Of a DNA stretch of 64,000 bases, positions 10,289 to 21,325 are shown piece by piece. The DNA comes from Melampsora larici-populina 98AG31. Taxonomy: Eukaryota; Basidiomycota; Pucciniomycetes; Pucciniales; Melampsoraceae. The notes beneath the pieces were generated by a model. The model had not been told where the DNA came from. It saw only the letters and a program-made list of their open reading frames with translations, and searched no databases. The position numbers were made by a program, and so were the translations under genes. Each line of letters opens with the position of its first letter. Positions within the stretch are counted from its first letter, which is position 1. The stretch is taken from the NCBI RefSeq assembly GCF_000204055.1, contig NW_006768807.1, positions 293,326 to 357,325 on the forward strand, in the 5' to 3' direction.

Positions 10289-13200
10289 ATTTTTCTTTTC
10301 TTTTCTACAAACTTTTTGATATTCTGTGAGTTTTTTTTTCTTGAGGAGTATTATAGGTGTAGTAAGGGAATTAGTGTAAAGGGATTTAGTTGTTCATTAA
10401 TTGCAGGTTTTAAGAATTTGTTTGTGTAAATTATTTGATTGTTATTTGATTTGTATCTTTATGGTTTAAAAAAATGAAGTTTAAGTAGAAAGAATCACAT
10501 TTATACATTTTTCTTGTTTTTGGGAAGATTGGATCAATGGTTTGAATGTACATAAGATCTTTAAGGGTTTCATCCATCACATTATCATAAGTAGGAAGAG
10601 ATTCAAACCTATCACAAGATACAATGATATTTTGCTCTGATGAGGTTCAAAAATTTGATTTTATTCAGATATGCACTGTGATTTTGTATCTGCCTTCCAA
10701 TGAACAACACTGTTCTGACAGATCACCTGAGGGGTTTTTTATCATGGTTGTTTCCCCCAAAAGAATGCTTCATTACAAATCCCAGCTTGTTGGGTATAGG
10801 GGAATGGTGTACAGTGAAAAATTGATGAAATGAAGCATTGATCAGAAGTTTTCAGAGCTTGATTTGTCTTGGGAAAATCAAATTTGATGATTGGTCTAGA
10901 TTCCAGAGAGGAAGGAAAAACTTCAAAATTTCTTTTGCAATCCTCATCACTGGTACTTATCAATTCTTACCTGTGTCATTATTTGGATATCTTACAAGTC
11001 ACCATACACTTCTGGGACTTGGTAAATGTCTCTGTGTGGCTTTGAATTATTGAGAATGTGTAATGTTGATTTTGAAATAGGAGCCTGTCCTGTGTGTGCT
11101 GATGTCCTTTTTTGAGGCTCTCAAGTTGGAGAATGGGGTTTGAATTGCTCAGAGGGAACCTAGCTAGATGACATTCATAACTTAGGGGAAGTTGATTATC
11201 ACAACTATATTTACATTCAGCTATGTCTTGTATCTTTCTCAGTCTGAAATCTAATCAAAAATCTGGATGAGTTTGTGGCCGGATATATGATATGTTCAGA
11301 GAGACCAAAGATGAGCTTTGTCATTAGCTCTGGGTCCTGTGGAGAAATTTGAGGTGATATGATGATTATCTAATACGGTCATGTTGTGAGATGGGTAGCG
11401 AAACCTCCATGTTTTCAATAAAAAGGACATGATGTTTACTTTAAACTTGTATCTAGTCATCCTTAAAGCACCAGCAAAGATACATAGATCAGTTGTGGGT
11501 GAGCTGGTAGTCGCTTGAGCGGGTCAACAAGTCAATTATCAACCCTGGCCATATGATCTCATATCATCATGAAGACAAATGAGCCACTGTAACATTATTG
11601 GTGAAGAGGGATTTTGGCTATTTCTGTTTAGAGAAGCCAAAGCCAAAGTCAGCTTTAAAGATGTGGGAGCTTGTTGCGCGTATCTACATTTGGCACATAG
11701 TACTAGTAGCATTTGCCTGACGGAGTCGGACTACATGAGTGGACGCGGGGACACGAACATTCCTGACCAATTTTAGTAAACGCACATCTCTGACAAAAGA
11801 CAAATATGAGGTCTACTTGACTATCGCGCGAAACAGCAAGTCAAGGATGGTGCCTAGCTCACCTGATTTTGCTGAGGTTGTATGATGAACGACAGCTGCG
11901 TAGACACCGTAAAACTCCTCAAATCCCTTTCATGAAGCTGAAAGACATATCTTTTTTTATCGGACTGAGTTTTCAGTGTCGAAAAAAATCAGATATTCGA
12001 TATGGATATCTGTAATTTGTCAGAACCTTCATTGTAAAGTTCAAGTATTCGAGCCCTTCAATCTACTTGCAGGAAGACCATATGCATATCTTGATTCTTG
12101 ACCAAGGTTCAACATGCACGAAAGCAAAAGCATGTTGCTGGAGTTGAAGCGGTATAGAAATCTTCAACCTACCTCGATTTGAAACTTTGGTGAATGGTGA
12201 CCAACACGCGATCTGAGATTGAAGGTTAGCAACAGGCCATTGTGTATACAAGATGAAAGGTATCGAACAATCCGAGCCCTTTCACCATTGCACGCTACAA
12301 TTATTGAATTTATCTCCAGCTTGGTTGTTATTCGGCATTGATGGCGTCTTGACTACAATCCGAGTCACAAATCCAATTCTTTTCCTCGTCCTCGTCCTCA
12401 TCCAAGGAGGCTACACCTTACCTCCATCACAAAGTCTTGGTTGCCTTGTTTGTCGACGTCTGAACCTTTCAGCTTACTTTGCAAGCTTCTACTCCATACT
12501 TTCTTGGGCCAAGTCTCGTTTACTTCAACTTTTGCCAACTTGACTCTTGACTTTCGCTGATAATTGATTTCTGTAATTCAAAGCCTCATCACTTCTCACG
12601 TCTCCTCATACAATCACCATCTCTTCCCATTTCTTCTCCATTAATCTCGCTTGACCCGTTACGCCTGTTTGAGTTATCCGGTACATACCATCGATTCAAC
12701 CCCTAACAGGATCAGCTTCGCATTGTAAGTCAGAACAAGACGTAATATATACAGCTTTCCCTTCTTGAAACCCTGGCTCATTTCACCTTCTCACCTTCAT
12801 CTTCCAGATCCAATCGTAATATAGCAGACCGTCTTTCCGCCCATTTTTAATCTTTGTTGCTTTATCTTGCAGTGAGTTCCTCCATCGGCGCTTTAATCAT
12901 CACTGTATAATCATTTTCCTTTGAAGTCACATCGAACATTCCTTTCTTTCATAACTCCGGATGCACATCTACCAGATTAGATTTTGTATCAAAGTGCATA
13001 TATAAGATGAATTAAGTGTACTGATCACATATCCTGCAAACTTTCAGATCTCCAGACTCCCGTATATGGCATTTTAATCTTTTAGTTCATTCACCTCACT
13101 CTGTTCTATGATCCTTGCGTTTTATCACTCTTCTTCAAGCGTGTCCTTTTACATCATCACCTCACCTTCGTTTCTTCAACTCCACTAGCTTCAAAAACGA

Positions 13201-13290
13201 AGCACTCGTCAAGCTAAACCCTACATCGGCTGCTTCTCTTTTGTTCTTAAGAAGCATTTCAAATCATCATCTCAACTTCAACTGATCAGC
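10289..13290. other. 3-kb intergenic region, pyrimidine-rich leader at its right end
   Basis: No ORF here shows family features. From about 12250 to 13290 the + strand becomes strongly C/T-rich, typical of a fungal promoter and 5' leader, just before the ATG of the next gene. A 5'-UTR intron is possible there. Short ORFs at 10624-11053, 11579-11776 and 12253-12543 look like chance frames. Confidence 0.5.
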
Positions 13291-16200
13291 ATGAGTACTC
13301 ATTCATCTGTCTCTGATACCGTCTCCGAGATCGACCCATATTTTCGCACCATCGGTCGCGCCACCCCTGATTCTGGCTTCAAATCTTCTCCCGCGGATTC
13401 CCTAGTGGAGCTCAGCAGGCCTGTCGTTACATTCCCTTTGCCGCCTCGTCGTCGACTCCGTCCCGGGGACATAGTGACCAATCCATATCCTGAAAGCTCA
13501 TCGACCAAGCCGACATCACACATTCATGAACCCGTAGCGCTCTATGGTGTAGCGATCGGAGGAGAGAATCGACGGGTACCCGCTGGGATTCCGGGAAGGG
13601 CTCAAGTGAAAAAGGACCGTTATAGCAGCGCATATATGCACAACAAGCGACCTTCATCAGCCGTCAGATCAAGCCCAAATACTCCTAGTCATGCCGATGG
13701 CCAAACGGCTGGAATTCGAGCCCGTAATCCTAGCCATTATCTTGCTCGAAATACTCAATCTTCTATCTCTGGCAATGTTAATTTTATCAAACCTCTCAAT
13801 GCGCCACTGCCAAGCTCCTCGACAGATCCAAGCTCTGCTCTGTCGTCTGATCGGCTCGGGCTACCAAGGCGACCCCATCGGACTGACTCGGTGATTTCCT
13901 TTCCTAGTGAAGTTAATCTCGCTCTCCCGCCAGGGTTCCCTGAGAGTTGCCATCAAGGGTCTCCACACCCCTATCAGAATGGTCGACCGCCTCCTCGTGA
14001 TGACAATCCCGTCATTGATCATTGCCCAACACCCGATCTTCAACATGCGGCACGTCTCAATGCGTTGAATGTGGCTTTACAGATTGATGACAATCCAGTG
14101 GAGAAGATGGGGATGAGTCATTCCCAACCAACCAATCAGCAAGGTCAGACGGGTTCCTTTATATACATCTTTATTGGATTGCTTCAAGACGTCTCGATTT
14201 TTCAGCAAAATGTGTGCTGACACAATTCCTTCAATTGATCTAGCTTCACATTCAAACTCGATCTCGAGAAAGCCTGATGCTCCACTCACATCTGTCCAGC
14301 GCATCCGCTTCGCACCGCCACCAAGAAAGTCATTAATCAGAGTAACAACCTCTACCTTTCCTACGCTCTTACGGACTGCAAACGAAGCTGCCAAAAAGCC
14401 GCCAAGAAGCCGCAATAAATCGGGATGGAAACGTTTAATCTTTCCTCAGGTAAAGTTGAATGTACTTTCTGTACTTGTGTCATTTGTCAAAAGCTCGCTC
14501 GGGACGCTCATCATCCCTTTTCCCTGGGGATTTTGATTTTTTCTTACCTTCCGCCTTACAAACCAAATCGATCACTGAAGCCAAAGGCACAGACCCCGTC
14601 ACGGCCAGCGATTTCACTACCTTTATCGGACAGTTTTTTGGTCACCGCTTCAGGAACTTTGCCTATCACGCCAAAACACCATGAACCACGTAGTCCATCC
14701 AATCATTCTGAGCTACAATCACCTGGCACTCAACTCACATCTTTACCAATCAGCATGTCACGACATGCTAGCATCGAGAATCTAGCTGCCCGGGCTTACA
14801 CTTTTCCAGAAGTTAACCCGGAGAGTCAGACACTTCAGACAGCTCGGCCTCGGCCGCGGTCTCGCTCATTTTCCGGTCTCAATACTTGCCAGACCTATGC
14901 GCGTCCACCTGGCTCAATCCCACCCTCCTACTACGGAAATGTGGGCTATCCTCATCCCGCATCCAGCTTGAGCACGTCAAACCCTTTGATGATACTGCCC
15001 GAACTTGGACCCCGTGAGTCTTCCTTTATGTACCGTGTCGAGTCTTTCACTGACTTTGGTTCCATGTGGAATACCCCCAGAATGCGCACTACCTCTTGCA
15101 GCGCCGTCTCATCCACCATCTACTCAACCTCGCCAGGGTCAACTTGGGAGTTATACGTTCATCGAACACTTCCCACAGAGAAGACCCAGCGCTGAGCCTC
15201 ACGTCGAATCATTGCCTATCACAAACCAGAAAAAGTCGGTTCGATTTCGCCGCACACTCGAATTGATTCCAGATCCCGCTTTTCTCGCTTCCCTTTCCCC
15301 CTGTCGCGATGAAAGAAATATGTCTCACGGTCCAAAACCACTCAAGTCGTCTGCCGATCGGCCGGGTACAGGCTACGAAAGAAATAAATCCCTTTACACT
15401 TCCGGAGTTGGTCCAACCGGTGCACCCCAACAAAGCCCATATCGTCCTACACCTTCAGGATCTGCACAGTATAACTCATCATGTGAGCCTAACGCAACCC
15501 AAAAACAAAACAGCACCCAAGCAACAAAAACAAAAGTGGGTATGGGAATGAAGCTACTCATGCGGGCGACACGAAGAAATTCGGACGAGACATCCCTATC
15601 TTTTAGTCTCAGAAGCGAGACAGGATCAATCAAAAACTCGTCTCAATCGGAGATACCGATGATATCAGAACCTCGTGAATCCGCAGTGGAAAAAGCTCAT
15701 CACGATCTGACTACTAAGAGAAATCAGGATAAGAATACTATGGAAGATGCGGACTTCAATTTGCTGAAGAGGACGTTGGCACCTAAATTGAATTTAACGT
15801 TTGTGGATCTTGATCATCATATCGGAAGTCGATTCTCGGTCAACACCCTATTCAAGGAAGTTCAGAAAGCCATTCCTGAAATCTCGGTGAGTCGATAGCG
15901 ACTCCCCTCTTACGCTCCAGATCCACTACTGACCTCGATAAACCTACTCTCCATCAACCGATGTTAGCCGCTTGATCCCTCAAAAGTTCCTCCTGAGGAT
16001 GTTCTCTATCCACAAGCCCAACCGACTCAATCCGCATCACATGAGCACGCCCGATCCCAATCGACCTCATGCTTGAACTCGCACGTACTTCATGGACCCG
16101 TGATCAGTCACCATGGTCGAACACATACAAGGACGCAGACGGTACCAGATGCCTCATCGGATGTAAAAGTCCCGCAAGCGATATCAAATGATTTCAGACT

Positions 16201-17182
16201 GTCTCGTCCTAGAACTCGGCCGAAATTACAGGTACAGCGAGCATCAAAAGTTGGGAACGAAAACGAGAATAAACCGATCTGTGAATCGATTGAGGTGGTC
16301 AAGGCCGAGGGTCGCGAGTTGACTTTTGAGATGGTGGTACCAAACTCTCATCTGTCTTCCGGAAGTCGCTCACCAGTCCCAAGATGTGATAAAGACATTG
16401 GGACCGAATCCAAGGTTTCGAAAATAGCCGAGCAGCCATCGACAAAGCTTTGCGTTGAGAATTATGAACACGAATTGAAAAAGATGTCGGATAGATTGGT
16501 GGCCTTGGATAACTCACTTGAAGCCTCTCAGACAAAAAACACTCCGACCGATATGCAAGCTGTACCTGCACAAAAGAAACTCGAAAGGGTTGAGACTTGG
16601 TTATCTTCTGTACCGCCTTCAGCAGTGAGCGTGGTCATTTCGCCTGGCGGTCAGAATATTCATCATCGTCCTCTAGATTGGCCTTTGGGACATGAAGGAC
16701 AAGATTCACCTATCTCAGCAATCTCAAGTGAAGCGCTTCAGCCAACTTCAGATTACGATGAAACAGAGAGATGGCAAGAAGATTTTCCTGAATCACCTAT
16801 TGACCGATACGCGATGCCTATCCGTCTAGCCCGTTCTGGTTCGAAGACAAAAGCAACTCGGGTTTTGAAAAGCTCAAATGTACAAAAAACTACGGCGAAC
16901 AAAGTGTTGGATGAGCAGGGTCGATTCACTCAAAGTCCTGCAAGCCAGTTAGGAACTTTCAAGCTTGATCTTCCACCCGTAAAGAATAAAAACAATCCGG
17001 CTTCAATGGATCTCAGGAAAGATGATGCTAACCCTACGGGATTGGTAAGAATCCGAGCTCCTTCTGATTCATCTTCTGGAACGAGTACAGCAGCAACAAA
17101 AATACCAAAGGTGACTCAGATGGTGGCAATACATGAAAGGCCCAAATCTGATTGTCGAGCTCGAGATTCGAGTATACTTTGA
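13291..17182 (+). CDS. Unrecognised protein, HIG-motif family member C (5 exons, ~1170 aa)
   Basis: The largest and most diverged member of the window's HIG-motif family. Proposed exons: 13291-14143, 14244-14449, 14581-15013 (acceptor could be 14592), 15081-15886 and 15968-17182. Frames join cleanly, with branch sites such as GCTGAC before 14243. Near residue 742 is 'KLNLTFVDLDHHIGSRFSVN', followed by the phase-0 intron at 15887 that matches the paralogues. Exon 5 contains 'LERVETWLSSVPPS', which lines up with 'KWNKVESLLSRLP' and 'ESWVLKALEPIP' of the other two. Two stretches fit the RVxF-type docking pattern for protein phosphatase 1: 'QRIRFAPPP' (about residue 304) and 'KKSVRF' (about 548); this is inference only. 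Ser/Pro-rich and basic, with no signal peptide or membrane segment. Base composition is richer in C than in members A and B. Function unknown; the exon 3 start is the weakest point. Confidence 0.7.
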
Positions 17183-18800
17183 TATCCAAGTCGTTCAGCT
17201 TATTGAGGAATGAGGAAGAAATTTCGAATTTATGATCATAGAGTATATAATATAAGCTTTTCTTTGGAGTTTTATGGTGCTTCGTTGTCTGTGTTTGATA
17301 ATCGCTTCGTCGAAATGATAGATTTTTTGGGATATTTGAGTTTTTTTCTGTTCATGTAATATGTTAGTTAAAAGTTTCTTTTTGATCTCTCTCTTTCGCT
17401 CGCTTGAATAATTTTCATTTGTCGATTATATATATATATGCGTGTGTGTGTGTGTGTTTTCTTTACTATAGTGATCTTATTTTGTGCAGATTGTTTTGTA
17501 AAAGTAATATACCGATTTATAATTCGGATTGTGCAGAAATGGACATAGGATATTTGATTTTGATTTCGATTCTTATTGTTTTGGATATGATTGATCGACG
17601 TATCCAACACTTTGAGGTTGAAGGTCTTGTTGGAAAGATTATTCTTCCGGTTGGTTCGTAGAACTTATGATGTTTTTGAGAAGTCAAGCTACATACATCA
17701 ATGTCCTTGAAGATCGGACCCAAACAAGAAAACGTGACCATCCAAGGATGCGGTATTTGGTTGATGATAGTATATTTTTGGAATCGTAACGATAGGAAGA
17801 AAATGGTGACCAAAACTTAAACACACCAAAGCTGTGGAGAAACGCGATAGTTGAAAGTGACCGTGGCATCTACGCCAAATGAGGTTACGGCGGCATTGAT
17901 GACATTAGCGTCGTAAAGTGCGCAGTTGATCAAGTATGATCTTGCTGAGTGAAAACATGATTGATGATGAGGTGTTATTTCGGAGGAAGTAAGAAGAGCT
18001 TGTAGATTAAGAAGTGAAAAGGTGGTTTATTCAAGATATGTCCAATTGTAGATTTAAAGATGACGATGGAGCTGGGAAGGATGAATTTCTGGAATTGTGG
18101 CTCGAAGGAGCAAAGGATTGGTTCTTATACCTCAGCAAAGTCATCTTCCATCTCTTGATACTACGATACTAAGACCAGCTACACAATACGACTGAGATAC
18201 ATTTCCAACGGGGTTTCTTGTTAATTCAGGATATCACGTCTCCCCTCCTTGAATTCTAAAAAAATTGATAAGTTGACTGGATGAAGCTCGATTATATTCT
18301 TCTCCCTCGACCGGTTTTTCATTCCTCTATATATGTAGTCACATCGGTGTAATAATTTCATTTCCTCAAGGATCTTGAAGCGATAAATCAACCAGGTGTG
18401 GATTCAACCTAAACGAGTATTCAAATAATTAATCCCAAATCGGGTTCGTGAAAGCTTTCATGAATACATTTGCTGTTGCCTTAACTTTCGATTCCTTTCA
18501 AATCGTAATTTTTACATTTCGATGATGTCCCTGATGTTCGCTCCGCGCGCTGACCATCTACTCGAGTTTTTCCAGTAATATGAGCATCATGGACGTGTAA
18601 ATCATTATAAAGAGCTGTCATTTAAAAGCCAACATCCCTTTTGATTACCCTCGTATTAAAACATGTTGCTTGGGATGACCCTCCACCACCGACGTCGAGT
18701 TCCAGTGATGGTGCTCAGCTTATACTCCCCCTGAGCCGCAGTCAAGCTTTCTTAAGACTTCAACCTATTTGGAAACCGTTTATGTGAATAATCTTAGCTT
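17183..18800. other. Intergenic with TA/TG microsatellite
   Basis: Holds the 3' region of the HIG-motif gene C and then about 1.4 kb without a recognisable gene. A (TA)n(GT)n microsatellite lies at about 17428-17458. The AT-rich stretch 17.9-18.5 kb shows no coding pattern on either strand. Confidence 0.5.
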
Positions 18801-18839
18801 CACAATTTCATTGTTGTCCTTGATTCCTTTGGAGCGAGA

Positions 18840-19970
18840 GGACGAATCTCGCATTTTGGCGTTCGGTAAGGCGTACCACGCGCCCAATAATCCACAAGTC
18901 CCTTATTCTCTTGGCATGTCTTTGTATCGTTAATTATATCCGGGAATCTTCCACTTAACATCGCGTTCACGGAGCCCCGTCCTGTGAGGATCAGTAGAAG
19001 ACTTATGACTCTGTACATTCTGATAACGTTCCTTTACCTCACAGAGCGCAGCGTATTCTCGATAGTACTTCATAATCCCAACTCTTGGATCAACCCTGTA
19101 GTTGTGTCTGTCGTCTGATAGTGCCGTTCGTCCATTTTTGTAAGAGGCTATCGTACCACTCGTGACCTGCTCGACTGATTCGTAACTTCCTCGACTCGTG
19201 ATCTTTGTACCTCGCATCGTCATATTATCTTACTATTTTTCCGAGTTGGTGTTGTCTGTTGGCGTCCTTTAAGATGTAACCCCGTGTGAATGATGTGAAC
19301 TTCCTGTCCTCTCGCGAAGTTCTTGTATCGCTAATCAAGAACGTCCTCAATCCGAATCTCATCGTGTATATCGTGACGCATGATGCCACCTTACTTTGTG
19401 ATGATTGTAACATAGTGTATGACCTTGTTCCTCTTGCCAACGCACCTTTATCTGAACAAAACTTGTTTACTTATGGACATTATCGATTCAACCTACTTAG
19501 TGTCTGTCTTCTGATGTAGCGTTCATTATTTGATTGGCGGCTAACGTATGATTCGCGACTTCCTCGACTTAGAATGGCATTTGTGCCTCCACACTAGTAT
19601 CCTTTAAATAAAAATGTTAGTTGTTACATTTCAGCGCCCTGTGAGCTGTCACCCCGTACCCAGTGACTCAATGAGACCCTTCGTCATGTCGCCATTTTTT
19701 CTGTCGATGATCGCGAACATCATAGAAGCGTGTACACCCATAATCCCCCGCTCTTCCGATAATATTAGTCGGCATTTGATGACCTTGTGTACATTCTTAT
19801 AATGTTTCTTTATCTTCATAAAGCGCCTGTCATCCTAGTACGTATATCGCTTCGAAATCGACCACCTGGAATGGGTCCCGAATCTCTTCCCGTCGTGTGA
19901 TGATAGCGTTCATCCGTGGCTGAAAGTGGCTAACGTACGCTTCCCGGACCCGACTTCCTCGACGCGGTAT
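18840..19970. repeat. Degenerate tandem array, unit ~400 bp, about 3 copies
   Basis: Three diverged copies are visible. The end of each unit reads CTTCCTCGAC, preceded by GATTCG/GACCCG, at about 19185, 19560 and 19957. Each is preceded by a GTCTGATAGTGCCGTTCGTCC-like block at about 19104, 19505 and 19897. A 'TGTACATTCT(G/T)ATAA' block recurs at about 19013 and 19787, two units apart. The spacing is 390-400 bp throughout. No long ORF runs through the array. It may be a decayed satellite or the remnant of a repetitive coding exon. Confidence 0.55.
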
Positions 19971-20235
19971 TCGAAGAATCTACTTCCGTATCTGCGATCA
20001 CTGTTTGAGTTCAACTTATCTTTTCTTTTGGTCTTGCCACAGCTGGTTTACCTCAAGGTTGGGATGTTGCAATTGACTAATCATATTTTCTTCTTTGCCT
20101 CGGTACCTTCTCAAAAATTCAAGCGTATTTTTCAGAGAATCCAGTAGATGTTGATTACCTTGGACAATGACCAAGAATTTAACTTCTATGTTGGACAAGG
20201 TGATGGATGAATCTTATAAGTTGGTACATATTATC

Positions 20236-20535
20236 TTCAGAAAATTTTTGATAAACGGGATCGATATAAGGAATATGTTGTCATCATTTCGAGTCCATGG
20301 ATCCCTAAAAAAAGAAATGATGAATTGCCTATATCGTATGTGGGAAGTCCATCAGATGTCGGGTACGTTGGACTATGACGAAGAGGTTCGCTTTTATATT
20401 GGGAAAGGTAGTTGATCGATGTTAAGAGTTGAGATTTTCTTCAGAACTAAGTTAGTAAACGAAATTGATATGAGAAATAAGTTGCTATCATTTTGAGTCC
20501 AAGGACACCTGGAAAAAAGAAATGATGAATTGAAA
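20236..20535. repeat. Imperfect ~200-bp tandem duplication
   Basis: The segment around 20236-20325 (CTTCAGAAAATTTTTGATAA through AAAGAAATGATGAATTG) recurs around 20437-20530 with about 75-80% identity by eye, including the shared end AAAAAGAAATGATGAATTG. It lies in a gene-poor stretch before SDA1. The small ORF over the first copy (20167-20415) is not preserved in the second copy, so it is not treated as a gene. Confidence 0.5.
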
Positions 20536-20539
20536 TCAA

Positions 20540-21325
20540 GCTGATACTGTTACGAGCACAAAAGTGTTGATTGGGAAAAAGTTCGAATCAATAACAAGAA
20601 TTGTAAGTGGTATAATGTCAACTTGCCGTGGCACCAGATAAAAAAACATTCCATTGCAGAATTCTGGTTCCTGGTTCATTATCCTCATGACAGAAGGCGA
20701 GAAGGCCTTGTAGATAATTACTCAACAAGCACCGATCTTTCTGAATGAACACTTGCTCACAATACGTTTAGTGACTATCTATTTGAGAGCTGGTTCAATT
20801 GAGGCAGTCTCTTTAGACGCGATACAGCATCAACGAGACCGTCCTGGTTTCTCAACAAGAGGAGATGGAAAGAGTTTTGCCATTTATGTGGGTCATCAAG
20901 TGCTTCGGCTTGCAAAGAAAGTACGCAATCCATTTCATGTAAAGCTGAATTTCCATAAAAAAGTTATTTGATTTTCAAAACCAGTCGTCATTACACACAC
21001 AGTGTTGGAAGACGCATGTCCCACAAAAGTTGATCCAAGGAATCAGGATGCTTTGATCAAGAAATGCATTTTTGGAATCATGGGTTTCACTCCGTTTATT
21101 GGAATAATTCCCATGGGTTTAAAGAAAGCTTCAGCTGTCTGCGTGACATACACACTGCAAAGTGGATTGTCTCGGTGACATGTCGGAGGCTGGTGATACA
21201 TGGTGTGATGTGACATCTACAGCCCACAAGCTTACCTCGATCAGTGACACAGTATGGAGTGTTCAGTTTGATTTGGTCATCAGACAGCATTGTGGCCTTC
21301 ATCGCCATTACCACCAAAACCAAAC
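20540..21325. other. Intergenic upstream of SDA1
   Basis: No recognisable gene. The ORF 20753-20971 (72 aa) has no leader, domain or splice partner. The promoter of SDA1 should lie in the right half. Confidence 0.45.

Noticed and set aside
12253..12543. 96-aa ORF resembling a membrane protein
   Set aside because: Comes from C/T-rich leader DNA upstream of gene C; hydrophobicity is a composition effect.
17428..17458. Possible CRISPR-like or regulatory repeat
   Set aside because: Plain dinucleotide microsatellite; CRISPR arrays are not expected in a fungal nuclear genome.
17404..17813. ORFs on both strands near the microsatellite
   Set aside because: Driven by (TA)n(GT)n and AT-rich DNA; no domain.
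18800..19802. Chain of short - and + strand ORFs
   Set aside because: They fall within the degenerate 400-bp array and do not repeat in the same frame from unit to unit.
20167..20971. Two short + strand ORFs upstream of SDA1
   Set aside because: The first is not preserved in its own duplicate copy; neither shows a domain.
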